A DNA stretch of 64,000 bases from Triplophysa rosa (lineage: Eukaryota > Chordata > Actinopteri > Cypriniformes > Nemacheilidae), in assembly GCF_024868665.1 (NCBI RefSeq), contig NC_079905.1:1107042-1171041 (forward strand), written 5' to 3'. How positions within the stretch are numbered: position 1 is the stretch's first letter; the number at the start of each line of letters is the position of its first letter. The position numbers and the translations under genes were made by a program. The notes beneath the pieces are model-generated. The model did no database searches. It had not been told where the DNA came from and worked only from the letters and a program-made list of their open reading frames with translations. Positions 35,703-46,810 of the stretch are shown piece after piece.

Positions 35703-36560
35703 TATATCTGGGCGTCCATTATGCGACAGGCGCATCTACAACCAAAACACAATAAAGTTCATGCGCAGCATTTGACATGAAAAACTGTTTTACATTTCAA
35801 CTTGTATTTAACTAACTTATATAAAATGTTGTTAACTCTGCAAGACCAAATGGTAAGTTGCATTTTATAATTCACATTTACGCGCTGACTGTGACTCTAT
35901 CCGAACACAACTGTAAACATGTTTATGACACTTGAGCTGAGAACCGCTGATGTGTTTTTAACCTCTGCCTCACCTTCACCTGTTTGATGTTTGAACAAAC
36001 ACATAAAAGCTGTTTGAATAAAAATCTGCACCTCTCTGTCTGTAGTACAGTGTTATTGTGTCGCACTTTATGAACAGACCCCAGTGTGTTCACAGGCTGT
36101 TTCTGACATGCATCAGTTCCCAGGTGAGGGTCTGGACACCCAACTCAAACCCCACTCCTCCGGAGGGGCCTCGGGGATCAGACGCCCACTGGGACACAAG
36201 CACAGATGCCAGAAGTGCTTCATTCCTCCGTAAGAACCACACTCCGCACACAATGTAGAGAGTGCATCTTATTTTAGGAGCACCACAAAGCATTATGGGA
36301 TTGAATGTAGTATACATTTATTGTTATTTACTGCAGTAAACTTTTGTCAAATTCTTAGTAGGGATGCATGATAAATAATGAATCACTTCCTCTGGTTAAA
36401 CACTTCAGCTCACACATTCAGTGCACTGATATTAGCAAAACATTGTTGATGTAGGAACAGTATTTATGAATGTTTAAATTATAGGAACAAATGCAGATTG
36501 TTTGAATCAGACTGCTGTCTGAATTTGAATCTATTTTACTCTTATCTTATCTTACTTAGG
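35703..36560. other. Non-coding, nothing recognised
   Basis: TAGGGATGCATGATA at 36360-36374 resembles the end of a common fish hAT-type MITE (see 37778-37878). Confidence 0.4.
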
Positions 36561-36680
36561 AACATTTTACAGTTTGTCTTTTTGATATTCTTATATTGTA
36601 TTGCTTATGCTTGTACAGCACTTTGGCAAACACTTATTGTTTCTAAAAAGTGTTTTATAAATAAAGTTTGACTTGAATGC
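36561..36680 (+). mobile_element. Second LINE 3' end
   Basis: GTACAGCACTTTGGCAAACA ... TTTATAAATAAAGTTTGACT, a widespread non-LTR 3' tail in fish. Confidence 0.6.
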
Positions 36681-36768
36681 TTGATGTCTTGAGACCTGTT
36701 AGACTTGTGGCTATTAAGAACATTTTTCTGGATTGATCTGAAAGAATAATATAAATATAAATGTCTTA

Positions 36769-36775
36769 CCTTCCT

Positions 36776-36807
<32 letters not shown>

Positions 36808-36900
36808 TCCTTCCTTTCTTTTTGTCTTTCTTTGCTTGTTTCTTTCCGTCTTTCTTTCTTTCCTTCCTTTCTTTTGTCTTTCTTTGCTTGTTTCCCTCCT

Positions 36901-36964
<64 letters not shown>

Positions 36965-37130
36965 TCCTTTCTTTTTGTCTTTCTTTGCTTGTTTCTTTCC
37001 GTCTTTCTTTCTTTCCTTCCTTCCTTTCTTCCTTCCTTTTTGTCTTTCTTTTTGTCTTCCTTTCTTTCTTTGCTTGTTTCTTTCCGTCTTTCCTTCCTTC
37101 CTTCTTTCTTTCGTTGCTTGGTTCCTTCCT

Positions 37131-37178
<48 letters not shown>

Positions 37179-37604
37179 TCCTTTCCTTTCTTCCTTCCTT
37201 TCTTTTTGTCTTTCTTTGCTTGTTTCTTTCCGTCTTTCTTTCTTTCTTTCCTTCCTTTCTTCCTTCCTTTTTGTCTTTCTTTTTATCTTTCTTTTTTTCT
37301 TTGCTTGTTTCTTTCCTTCCTTCCTTCCTTCCTTTCTTTTTGTCTTTCTTTCTTTCCTTGTATATTTCCTTCCTTCCTTCCTTCCTTCTTTTTGTCTGTC
37401 TTTCACTCCTTGTTTCTTTCTGTCTTTCTTTCTTTCCTTCTTTCTTTCCTTCCTTCCTTCCTTCCTTCCTTCCTTCCTTCCTTCTTTCTTTCTTTTTGTC
37501 TTTCTTTCTTTCTTTTTGTCTTTCTTTCCTTCTTTCTTTCCTTCCTTCCTTCCTTCTTTCTTTTGTTTTGTCTTGTCTTGTCTTTCTTTCTTTCTTTTTG
37601 TGTT

Positions 37605-37652
<48 letters not shown>

Positions 37653-37728
37653 TCCTTCCTTGCTTCTTTCTTTCCTTCTGTCTTTCTTTCTTTCTTTCTT
37701 TCTTTCCTTGTTTCTTTCTGTCTTTCAT
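36769..37728. repeat. 960-bp pyrimidine tract, (CTTT)n/(CCTT)n
   Basis: Almost pure pyrimidine on the plus strand over 960 bases, in runs of TTTC and TTCC with recurrent CTTTTTGTCTTTC and GCTTGTTTCTTTCCGTC cassettes that show higher-order repetition. Long frames (up to 339 codons) on both strands are artefacts of this. Confidence 0.97.
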
Positions 37729-37777
37729 TACACTTTTTGCCTTTTTTTTCAGTCTTAGAGAATTTTATATTAATATG

Positions 37778-37880
37778 TAGATTCTGTATATCGGCCAATA
37801 TATCAGTTTTCGGCTTCCAATATTAAAGAAATATCGGTTATCGTTATCGGCCAAAATTTACATATTGGTGCATTCCTAGA
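37778..37880. mobile_element. Fragment of ATCGGCC-rich MITE
   Basis: TATCGGCCAATATATCAG, CGGTTATCGTTATCGGCC and the end TTGGTGCATTCCTA match a common fish element whose other end reads TAGGGATGCA, as seen at 36360. Confidence 0.5.
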
Positions 37881-38404
37881 TTCTATTGTGATTTTGAACC
37901 TTCCTATAGAAAATATTATAGAATACTGTATTTACTAAACACTATATCAATTTACTATATTTTATTCTACAGAGTACTAGCACAACTTATAGCACTATAG
38001 TACTCTAATAAATGATATACTACAGTATGTGGGTCAGCTTAAATGAAACCTCCAGTCATTGAGGATCGTTGTTCATCTTGAACAATGAGCTTGAAATGGG
38101 TGAATTTTTTGGGGCACTGTTCATCTTTTCTCAGGTGTAATATTGTCAGTCTTGGCCAAATCTCCATGGCGACAGTGTCAGAGGTGTGAGAATGTTCTAG
38201 AGGGAACCAGCAGGTCCTAATGACGATGGGACGATTGTGCCGCACTCGCTGTGTTCTCTCATGTTCTGTTCTTCTGGGATCTTACATGTCTCTCCTCTCT
38301 CACCCTCATGAATAGCGTGATGTTGATTGATGCTACACTTTTACACTGGCCTGAAATCACAGCAGCTCGGTTTAAATGTGAAAGAGCGCTTGGTGTTTGT
38401 TTAT
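37881..38404. other. Non-coding; ACTATAGTA-rich stretch 37905-38025
   Basis: TACTATA/TATAGTA words resemble the element at 40280-40487. Nothing else recognised. Confidence 0.4.
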
Positions 38405-38695
38405 CCCTCTTCAGTGAAAGATGTCTCTGAAAGATTCTCTAATGTCTCACTTATTTCTCTTAGACATCAATGAGATCAAATGGAGAGCAAATGGACACTT
38501 CTGCTTAAGTCTCATGTGCGTCTCAGATATTTCTCCTGAGAAAAAGAGTCAGAAATGTCACAAATGAGTCTGTCATTAGAGTTTGAGAAGAGATGTCAAC
38601 AATGTGTCAAACTGAGCTCAGATTTGTCAATTCTGCAATCAAAAGTCTATTAAAGATCTCAATATAAACTCAAACATTTCTCACCACATTTTTCT
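38405..38695 (-). repeat. Interspersed repeat family B (copy 4, inverted)
   Basis: Includes CTCAGATATTTCTCCTGAGA and GATGTCAACAATGTGTCAAA in reverse order to the 31318 copy. Confidence 0.7.
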
Positions 38696-40279
38696 TTCAT
38701 CTACACATGTTTAATTGAAGGAGCTGAATGAACAAAAGGGAGATCAATTGTTGATTTGAATAAGACAATGTTCATATCATATTTAATGTGATGACGGGGG
38801 TGGGGGGGTGTTCGCTCTGTAATGAGCCATAATGCCCGGCCCTCCTGGGCAGAAACTAATTGGTGCAGGATTAGCATTAGAAAACCCAGCGACCAGAGAT
38901 TTTCTTCTTTCTGCCTATCAGTGACCAACTAAATGCCCAAAACACACCAGATGCCCAATTTAGAGGTAACCGGCCCACATTTCTCAACATTCATTTCCGG
39001 GGAAAACTTGAGTTTTGGAATGTGAGTCTGAGTAATAATCTCTCATGGCCAATGGCAAAAATATAACCTGCTTATTCAAGACAGAAAATCACTGCGGCTG
39101 TATGAGACGCCGGCAACAACAGGGACAAATCTGCTGTTAAAGAACAAAAATCCTCTTAAATTCATGATTAAAAAAACTTTTGGTTGCAAGAAAATCACCT
39201 AAAATATTTTTAACTAATATACGGTTTATGTACCAACCTATTTTTTACTGTTTTTCAGATTTTTGTTATTATGCACAGTACATAGAATTTGAACAATATT
39301 TATATAGTTAATAATTGTCATGTTTATTGTATAGATTAATTAGGAAATGTATATCTTTTACTTTACTTTTTTGTGTGTTAAATAATGTAACATTTACATT
39401 TATGCATTTGGCAGACGCTTTTAACCAAAGCGACTTACGTTGCATTATACTTTACAGTATATTTTCTTTCTTTCTTTCTTTCTTTCCCACTTTGACTGTC
39501 TTTAAATGCCATCAATCAAAATAAAGAAGTTCTGTTTTGTTAATTGCATTTGTGTGTAGTAATATAAGCATCATGTGCATGCTATGAAACAGATGTCGGT
39601 CAACCATGAACACAATGCCACAGTCTCAGAATGAATGAGAAGGTATATGCACGCCGCTGGAGATTTCATGGAAACACTACAGCGATTTCTTCAGACTGTG
39701 AAAAACACACTTAATAAATGTTGATGGTTACGATGTGTCATATCGCGTAGGCACGGCAGCCTCGGCAAACAGATGTTGGTGTAGGGCCCAACTTCATTTA
39801 AGTAGGAAGAAATATGTTTTTAATTATCAGACCACCTGGGGCTTGATGGACCTTGCAAGCTTTACGCACAACAGATGTAGCCATTCTCCTTAATTAAGTT
39901 TGATTTCCATTTGACAAATGAAAAAGAATATTCCCTGCACTTTATCAAGGTAATTCACAAAGCGTTTGCCGATGTTGTTGAGTCATTTTATGCTAAAGTG
40001 TGTAAACAGTTAATTTGTCATTCTCTTAAAGCACGAGACGTTGATAATTGACTCCTAATGAGAACAAGAACACCGCCGTAAACGCTCATTTACCATATGG
40101 GTAAAGATCTGCCTGACGAATGTAAAATAACAAACATGTTGTGCGTCTGATATTTGAATCAGTAGCTAAGAGAAGGTGAGATTCATCTTAACAAGACGTC
40201 TCCATATCAGATCAACAATCTCACAGGATCAGCTGTAAGGAGTGTGAGTGACAAACCTGAAACCTGTACCAGCGAGCAC
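38696..40279. promoter_or_regulatory. Unique region; candidate elements 38770-39090 and 39770-40250
   Basis: Two repeat-free islands, the second with CTTAATTAAGTTTG (39889) and several TAAT words. Between them an inverted fragment of the L2-like tail at 39390-39450 and a (TTTC)n run at 39463-39486. Confidence 0.25.
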
Positions 40280-40487
40280 ACGTGACAAAAAAGTGCAGCA
40301 TACTTTAGTATTTACCATAGTAAAGTTTAGTATACTATGGTATTTGTTAATGTATACTTCTTGTAACTAGTTAATGAATGAACTGTTGAATACTGTAGTA
40401 AACATTAATGTTTACTATGGTAAGGATAAAAACACTATAGTATCAGTTTTTATTTAAGTATACTACAGTGTTTTTCTCGTGTGGGAG
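40280..40487. mobile_element. MITE rich in ACTATAGTA/TACTATGGTA
   Basis: Imperfect inverted ends (CACGTGACAAAAAAGTGCAG and the complement of CACACGAGAAAAACACTGTA) and many internal TACTATGGTA/TACCATAGTA words. Confidence 0.6.
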
Positions 40488-41668
40488 AGATGGGATGTGT
40501 TTAGAATTGAATATAAATGTTCAAAACTATGTTAAGAATTCTTTGGTCGTGTAACTGAATCAAACATGCAAATGCAATGAGGTCATGTGACATTTGATCA
40601 TATAACCTGTTGAAATGTTTGTCATACTGCTTCACATACTACTTCAAAGTAGTATCTAGTGTAGAGTGTTTAAGAAGCGGTCAAGGTCATATTTCATTCC
40701 AAACACAGCCATGAAGTTCTGACTTTACTCCCAGGACAGTTTGCTCAAGCAGAGCTTTGCATTCTTGGGGAAATTTGGGGAACGATGGCATTTACAGGCC
40801 TTGTGCTGAATACTAAAAGTTTGGGTTTTTTCCAGACAAGTGGTGAGTGTGGCCGTGTGAGCGTCTCCTTCAGTTACGTGGTGGGATCCAGACGACCCTC
40901 AGGTTTGTTTGTCTGTCTGTCCTCCTCAACACTTTTAAACCATCACTCAGTTTCTGATTCTCTGTTTGTCTTCAACGCAGACCTCTCCTCTCTGAGACGG
41001 ACGAGACAAAAACCATCTGCGCGTGCCCTAATGATGCCATAACACCCAGCAGCGCCCGTATCCACCCGATCATCAGGAGTGGCCCGTCTGGAGCGGTCAG
41101 GGTTCGTAAAGCTCGTTAAAATATGCAAATAAAATCTGCACACTGGTTGGTGTTGGAGTCGAATGCTAACAATTATTAATTTGCAGCGGTTTTAATCTCG
41201 GCGCATGAAAAAAAGCCTTTTTCCGTGGTCAGGAACGTTGATTGGATTTGAGAACGCGCAATCGGAAAAAAACTATTTCACATTAGCAAAATAATAAGCC
41301 AATGACATGGGTCGATTCCTTTTCCTTTCACATATTAGATCAACCATGTGAGAAATTGGAAGGAAACTGTTCAAGTGGGTTTTTCTGCTGCTCAACGCCG
41401 ATAATGAGTCAGACTGTTAATCCACGAGTCTGCTCTAGTCCGAGGTTAAAGATGAAGGGACGTCCGTCCTGGGTCCTGTAACTGTCACCTTTAATGTCCC
41501 GTGACACACTTACAAGGGCACTTAGAATGTAAAGAACATCAGATATACAGAAACAACCACAGACCGTTGGTACTAACAGGTTTTTTAGAACATGGCACCA
41601 CGGTATTTTGAGACATGGCATTAAGTAAAGATCAAGTATGTTTCAGGTATACATTATGTAGTAAGTAC
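40488..41668. other. Non-coding, nothing recognised
   Basis: No coding signal. 41090-41300 is repeat-free with ATTATTAATTTG (homeodomain-like). Confidence 0.4.
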
Positions 41669-42067
41669 GCTCTTAAAAATGAAGGTGCTTAAAGGCCCGA
41701 TTCACATTTCACGTCTTTTCCGCGCGCATATTCGTTATTTTAAACGTAGACGCACGGCAGGCGCGCGCAAATAGGGGGCGTGCACATTTTTCTAGGCGCA
41801 TCGGCGCCGCATCGAGATGGAAATAGTTCAACTTCTCTGAGTGCCGTGCTCGCACCGTGGGTCATTTGATGAGAAAAAGCGGCGCGGCCCGCGTTTTCTG
41901 CGTGGTTTTAGACGCGAAATGCCATACAAGAACCATTTTTGGTTCCACAAAGAACCATCTCTTTCTTACCTTTTTGTTAGTTTCGTCACAAATAACCTTT
42001 TTTGAAACAGAAAGGTTCTTCAGATGTTTAAGGTTCTTTATGGAACCAAGTGTTCCTGTACGGCATC
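41669..42067. mobile_element. GGTTCTTTATGGAACC-type repeat with a GC-rich element inserted (41691-41921)
   Basis: The outer element has CTTAAAAATGAAGGTGCTT on the left and GAACCATTTTTGGTTCC, AAGGTTCTTTATGGAACC on the right, as in the copy at 63793. A GC-rich unit starting AAAGGCCCGATTCACATTTC and ending TTTTAGACGCGAAATG is lodged in it. Confidence 0.55.
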
Positions 42068-42991
42068 CATACGGTATCAATCTACTAACAGCGTAGTCGT
42101 AACTTTCAATACGTGGGCCTAAATCGATCGACTTTTAGTACATTTTTATGCATGTGACATTGACATGTGAGAGAGAGTTTTGAGACGCTCCCTTGATCAG
42201 TGAGACTTTAAAACACATCAAGTTATGTTTTCATGAATCCAGTTCCTACTTCATTTCAATCAGATCCCACTCGTTTCTCATCCTAGAAACACGCGTTCCC
42301 GTCCGTCACCCTTTCTCTGTTGTGTCGGAGGTGTGGAGAGCCGTTGTTCTTGCAGGAGCGATCAGATGTTCCTCCCTTACATTCAGCAGACTAATAATAG
42401 GAGATAATGGGTGATGCGGCGGCAGGTTGCCTGTTGTAAATCTGAGTAGTTGTTCTCCACGGGCCGGAAAACCTCGGCGTGTCAGGTCATCTTCTGTTAA
42501 ATCAACACCGGCGTGACACTGTGGCCGGCCGCCCTGACAGCTGATGATAAATGAGTGTTTGTCTCTGGGGTCCTGTGTTCAGACTGCTGGGTGTTGGAGA
42601 GAAGAGTTCTCGCTTAACAGCTGTGTGCTGGAGCGTATCGTGTGTGTCTGAAAATACATGAATCACAATAAAGATTGTAGTTTTCACACACACACACACA
42701 CACACACATTAATGGGCTCTTCCGTCTGTTCTCCTTTTCGTAAAGCCTCCAGAATTAAAATAACTGTATTTGACATCACAGTCATGCGTCAGGATTTAAT
42801 TCTGACTATCAGCTGACAGCAGGTGCATTCCTAATCTTTCATTGGATGTACATTTGTGGACCAGATGTTGATGTTTATTGTCTGTTTATCCTGTAAATAC
42901 AGTGATGCATATGTGATCAATAGTCATTTGGTCGACTTTAGGCATTACTGTAGACATTGAATGTTGTGTGTGTGTTGTATGCAAATGTAAT
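42068..42991. other. Non-coding, nothing recognised
   Basis: A (CA)n run at 42687-42708; no coding signal. Confidence 0.5.
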
Positions 42992-43378
42992 TTAAGCAGT
43001 TCACCCAAAAAGAAAATTTTTGTCATTGGTTGCTCACCCTCAAGTTGTTCCAAATCTGTCTTTGTTCTGATGAACACAGAGAAAGATATTTGGAATAATG
43101 CTCCTAACAGTTCTTGGACACCATTGACTACCATAGTAGGAAAAATTACTTAATAAATGTCTTTGTTGAACACAAAAGAAGATATTTTGAAGAATGTAGG
43201 TCAGCAAACAGTTCTGGGGCACTTTTGACTTCCATTGTCATTTTTCCTATGGGAGTCAATGGTGACCAAGAACTGTTTGGTTACAAGCATTCTTCCAAAT
43301 AAATGTAAACAGATTTGGAACAGCTCGAGGGTGAGTAAATGATGACAGAATCTTTATTTTTGGGTGGACTGCCCTTTG
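42992..43378. mobile_element. Palindromic MITE family A, long form
   Basis: Same layout as the 30195 copy: outer arms AGTTCACCC.../...GGGTGGACTGCCC and inner GAACACAAAAGAAGATATTT. Confidence 0.8.
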
Positions 43379-43507
43379 AGTTAAAATACGCAGGACAGTG
43401 AATGAAAATGTTGAGCTTTTGAATAACCTAATAAATATCTTACATTTTACTTTGTTCTTGACACGCAGAAGACCTGGGACACTTCAGATGATCTGGCAGA
43501 CACATTT

Positions 43508-43713
43508 AAAAAAATGCTGGGTTATTTTCAAGCCAGTGTTTGGGTTAAAAATGGACAAACCTAACCGTATTGGTTCAACCCAGAGTGTTGGGTTGCTTTA
43601 ACTCATTGTTGGGTTGAACACGAACATTTTCTGGGTTAATTTAACCCAACGGTTTGGTGTGTCTCTTTTATGACCCAGCTCTGGGTTGAGAATAACCCAG
43701 CATTTTTTTTTTT
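43508..43713. mobile_element. MITE with AATGCTGGGTTATT ends (copy 1)
   Basis: Begins AAAAAAATGCTGGGTTATTTT and ends AATAACCCAGCATTTTTTT, inverted ends of about 18 bp; interior repeats GGGTT/AACCC. Confidence 0.75.
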
Positions 43714-43852
43714 ACATCAGAGCACGAGTCATCCTGTAAATACATGAGGATATGTAAGTGAACAATTTTAATTGTAGGCCTTATAGAATTGTTTCAAAAA
43801 TGCTTTGTGGCTTTTATTATGAATTTATTAGTCTTAAGAATCTACGCATTCT

Positions 43853-44025
43853 CAAAAATGTTGGATTATTTTCAACCCAGCATTGGGTCAAAAAGTGATG
43901 AACCCAACCGTGTGGTTGTAAATTAACCTCTGCTTGGTTGTTTCAATCCAAAATGTTGGGATATTTAACCCATTATGATGTCAATTGGGTTTGACTTTTT
44001 TTGACCCAGCGCTGGGTTGAAAGTA
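43853..44025. mobile_element. MITE with AATGCTGGGTTATT ends (copy 2, degraded)
   Basis: Begins CAAAAATGTTGGATTATTTT; closes GACCCAGCGCTGGGTTGAAA. Lies 140 bp from copy 1 in the same orientation. Confidence 0.6.
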
Positions 44026-44089
44026 AACTAGTGTGCACCACTACATTGACAAAACGTTGAGAAGATATAATTGTTTAAAACGTAGTGTC

Positions 44090-44289
44090 TTAAGGCTGGA
44101 TCCCACTACAAGACTTTTGCAATCTGAACAGTTTAGAAAACATCACACACTTGCAGACTTTTTTAACGTTTACTGGGCATCACAATACGTAATAAAATCT
44201 GCATTCTGGCTCAGACTTTCTGCAACAACTCAAGACGGAAAATCTGGGCAAAATCTGAGCTAAAGTCTGGTAGTGTGATCCAGCCTTTA
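44090..44289. mobile_element. MITE with GGCTGGATCCCACTAC ends
   Basis: TTAAGGCTGGATCCCACTAC on the left, and the complement of AAAGGCTGGATCACACTACC on the right; TTAA at 44090-44093, TTTA on the other side. Confidence 0.65.
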
Positions 44290-44349
44290 CTTCCACCAGT
44301 ACAGATCAATGATTTTTATGACGTTTTTCTGCACTTCAGCTTCTCTTCA

Positions 44350-44415
44350 GATTTACCATTACATTTACATTTAGTCATTTAGCAGACGCTTTTATCCAAA
44401 GCGACTTACAAATGA
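44350..44415 (-). mobile_element. L2-like LINE tail fragment, inverted
   Basis: ACATTTACATTTAGTCATTT AGCAGACGC then TTTTATCCAAAGCGACTTAC, the reverse complement of the tail at 3430-3490. Confidence 0.7.
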
Positions 44416-46460
44416 GGTAAACAGACTAAAAACTTTATTGGCGGTTTGAAATGTGGGAGGAGCCACTCAGTATGTCCCGCCCTAACCTTCAGTTTCAGTT
44501 GACCAGATATGTGCACTTGAGTGTGACTTTAGGGTCGGATTCAGTGTGAAGACAGAGATTCGGGTGTGAATGTGGTTTTGTTTAAAGGGGTTCATATGCT
44601 AAAACACACACACACACACACATATATCCAGCAATAATGTCTGAACGCTGAAAGGGTAAAATGCACAAAAGCACGGAAGCAATAAAAAAATCTATCACCA
44701 CAAACTGTAACATGAACTTGTATTTCACACCCGAGGCAGAATCTGTGCTTTAAATCACAAAATCATTTTATCTGCTGTGGAGTTCAGAGAGAGAGAGAGA
44801 GAGAGAGAGAGTTACCGACGCACTCCAGAGGGGAGATCGCACATCTCTTCCAGGAACGCTACGAATTAAATCCGTCTTCAGCTGCAAAACAAACGCAGCA
44901 CCAGTGCTGCAGATTTCTAATGCGTCTCCTCTCTGATTACTCAATTAAGCTCATTGTTTATCTAATCGCAGGCCTCATTATCTTCCCGTGTCATGCCACG
45001 GCTCTGACTCGTCAGATACTGCGAGAACCGGTTCACGGGGTGGCGGCCGTACTGCGGAACGTTTCCGGAGATATGTATCTTCTCCACAGCTATTCCCCGA
45101 CATATTGTACGGAAGCACAGCATGCTGTGACCCAAATAGCAAACTCAATAATCTTCTGAAACAGACTCAGCAAGTGGAGGGGGGGAACTTCTCCTACTAA
45201 AAATACTACAGGGATTGTTGCATGAAAGCTGCAGGCACGAGAAACAACAAGCGGCACAAACAGAAGCGAGATAATTCAATCCCGCTCCTGTACAGATACG
45301 CTTCCAGGCGTCCAATTGTAGAACAGACGATAATTGATACACATTTCTACTCCAAACAAAGAGCCGATCTTTGAGTACCGCATAATAGAAAAGAATTAGA
45401 TTTGAACATCATCTGGAGAAAATGTGCGGCGTTTGGCTTATGCATTAATCGCAGCTCTGATTCCTTCTGTGTGGCACGATGAGTGTTGTTAGGTGGTTGC
45501 TACGGTGTTCTGGTTGGTTGCTAGGGGGCTGCTTACTCCAGTCTCCAGTCTACAGGATATTCTCGCCCACTTCCAGTCGAATCTTTTCGAAAAGTCTTTG
45601 AGATTCGAGTATGGTTCATGTCTGTAGTTTTTTCTGATCTGGGTTTGTAAGTGTGTCGTCACATCGGCCGGTGAATTTCTCATCTTTATGCTCGGGTCTG
45701 ATTGTTAGGAAGATAATGAGGTCAAAGGTCAAGAGAGCCGTCTGATCTCCAGACACTCACCCTTGAGGGGCTGAAATCGCTCTGGTCTGGTCTCTATGTC
45801 CCGCACAGCTCACTTGCAATACGAGGTGTGATTGATGTTTGTTTGCTTTTGATGAACAGCCTGTTCCTTACACAAATGTGTCTGAAGGCTTCACAGACGA
45901 CTTTGTGACGCAGTCTGTAAAATCCAGGTTAAAGTCCCACAATCTAATTCTGATTTGAACTTTTAATTTCACAATGATTTCCTTCTTTGACATGTCAATA
46001 TTAAAGATATCAAGGTTATATTTTTCACAGAATGTTCTTTACATCATGACGTTATATGTAGAACATTTCATTCAAGCTCACAGTCATAAATATTCTCCTT
46101 TTGCTTTTTTTACAGGAAAATAAAAGTATAAATGGTTGGAACAGGGAGAGGGTGAGTAAATTGATCATTTAGCAGTTTTTATCCTAACCGGTTTCGAACC
46201 AGAAACATCGTAAGCGATCTGCGATACACGAGATATCTGCAGATTCACACCGCCAAGATCCAAGATAAAAAAAACTGCGTTAGAACGTTACTAAAAATAT
46301 CATTTACAGAGAAACAAGAAAAGTTTCGGTGTCGTTGGCCTCACGGAGCTCTAATGATAATCAAAGGAAAGCCTAGAGAAGAGAAATACGTGGAGAAGTG
46401 CAGAGAACGAAGTAAAAGAAGAGGCACGCAGGCAGAAGCGAGTTGAAAGCAGATGTTGGG
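44416..46460. promoter_or_regulatory. Mostly unique region; candidate element 44870-45480
   Basis: CA run 44605-44622, GA run 44789-44812. From 44870 to 45480 the sequence is repeat-free with CAATTAAGC and AATTGATACACATT words; enhancer candidate by composition. 45490-45530 has GGTTGCTA repeats. Confidence 0.25.
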
Positions 46461-46810
46461 CTCAGAGAGGAGCCGGTGGGGTAGCGGGTTCCGCTCAGGT
46501 ACCCCAGGCAGACGCGCGCAGCCTCGCTAATTGCAGTAATGACTGCCGCGCAGACGCTAATTAAAGCCGCGCGCTGGATGGTGGTCTGCGGCGCGAGCGA
46601 GCGCTGACAAACTCTGACAGCGCACGCTGGCAGACGCTAACAAAGACATAATCGCGCTTCCAAAAAAAGTGCAGCAGGAAAGTAAATATTTCCGCACGAT
46701 CCCCGCGCTGACCATATGGCACGTCTGTAATTATAATGCGTTGTGTGAGTGCAGCGCGAGACTAATTGAATAACTCCTCTGATTGTTTTAATGATGGTGG
46801 CCGGAGCGGC
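46461..46810. promoter_or_regulatory. GC-rich candidate element with repeated GCAGACGC(TAA)
   Basis: CAGACGC occurs at 46509, 46551 and 46631, twice as CAGACGCTAA next to AATTAAA or AACAAAG. The island is CpG-rich, with CTAATTG and TAATTAA homeodomain-like sites. It stands out sharply from its flanks. Confidence 0.3.

Noticed and set aside
36360..36375. 8-bp target duplication for a hAT element bracketing 36360-37878
   Set aside because: Flanks (ATTCTTAG and GATTCTAT) are only loosely similar, so the duplication is not claimed.
36714..37826. Long open frames (up to 339 codons) on both strands
   Set aside because: They are translations of a CTTT/CCTT microsatellite, giving Phe-Leu-Ser or Lys-Glu-Arg repeats in every frame.
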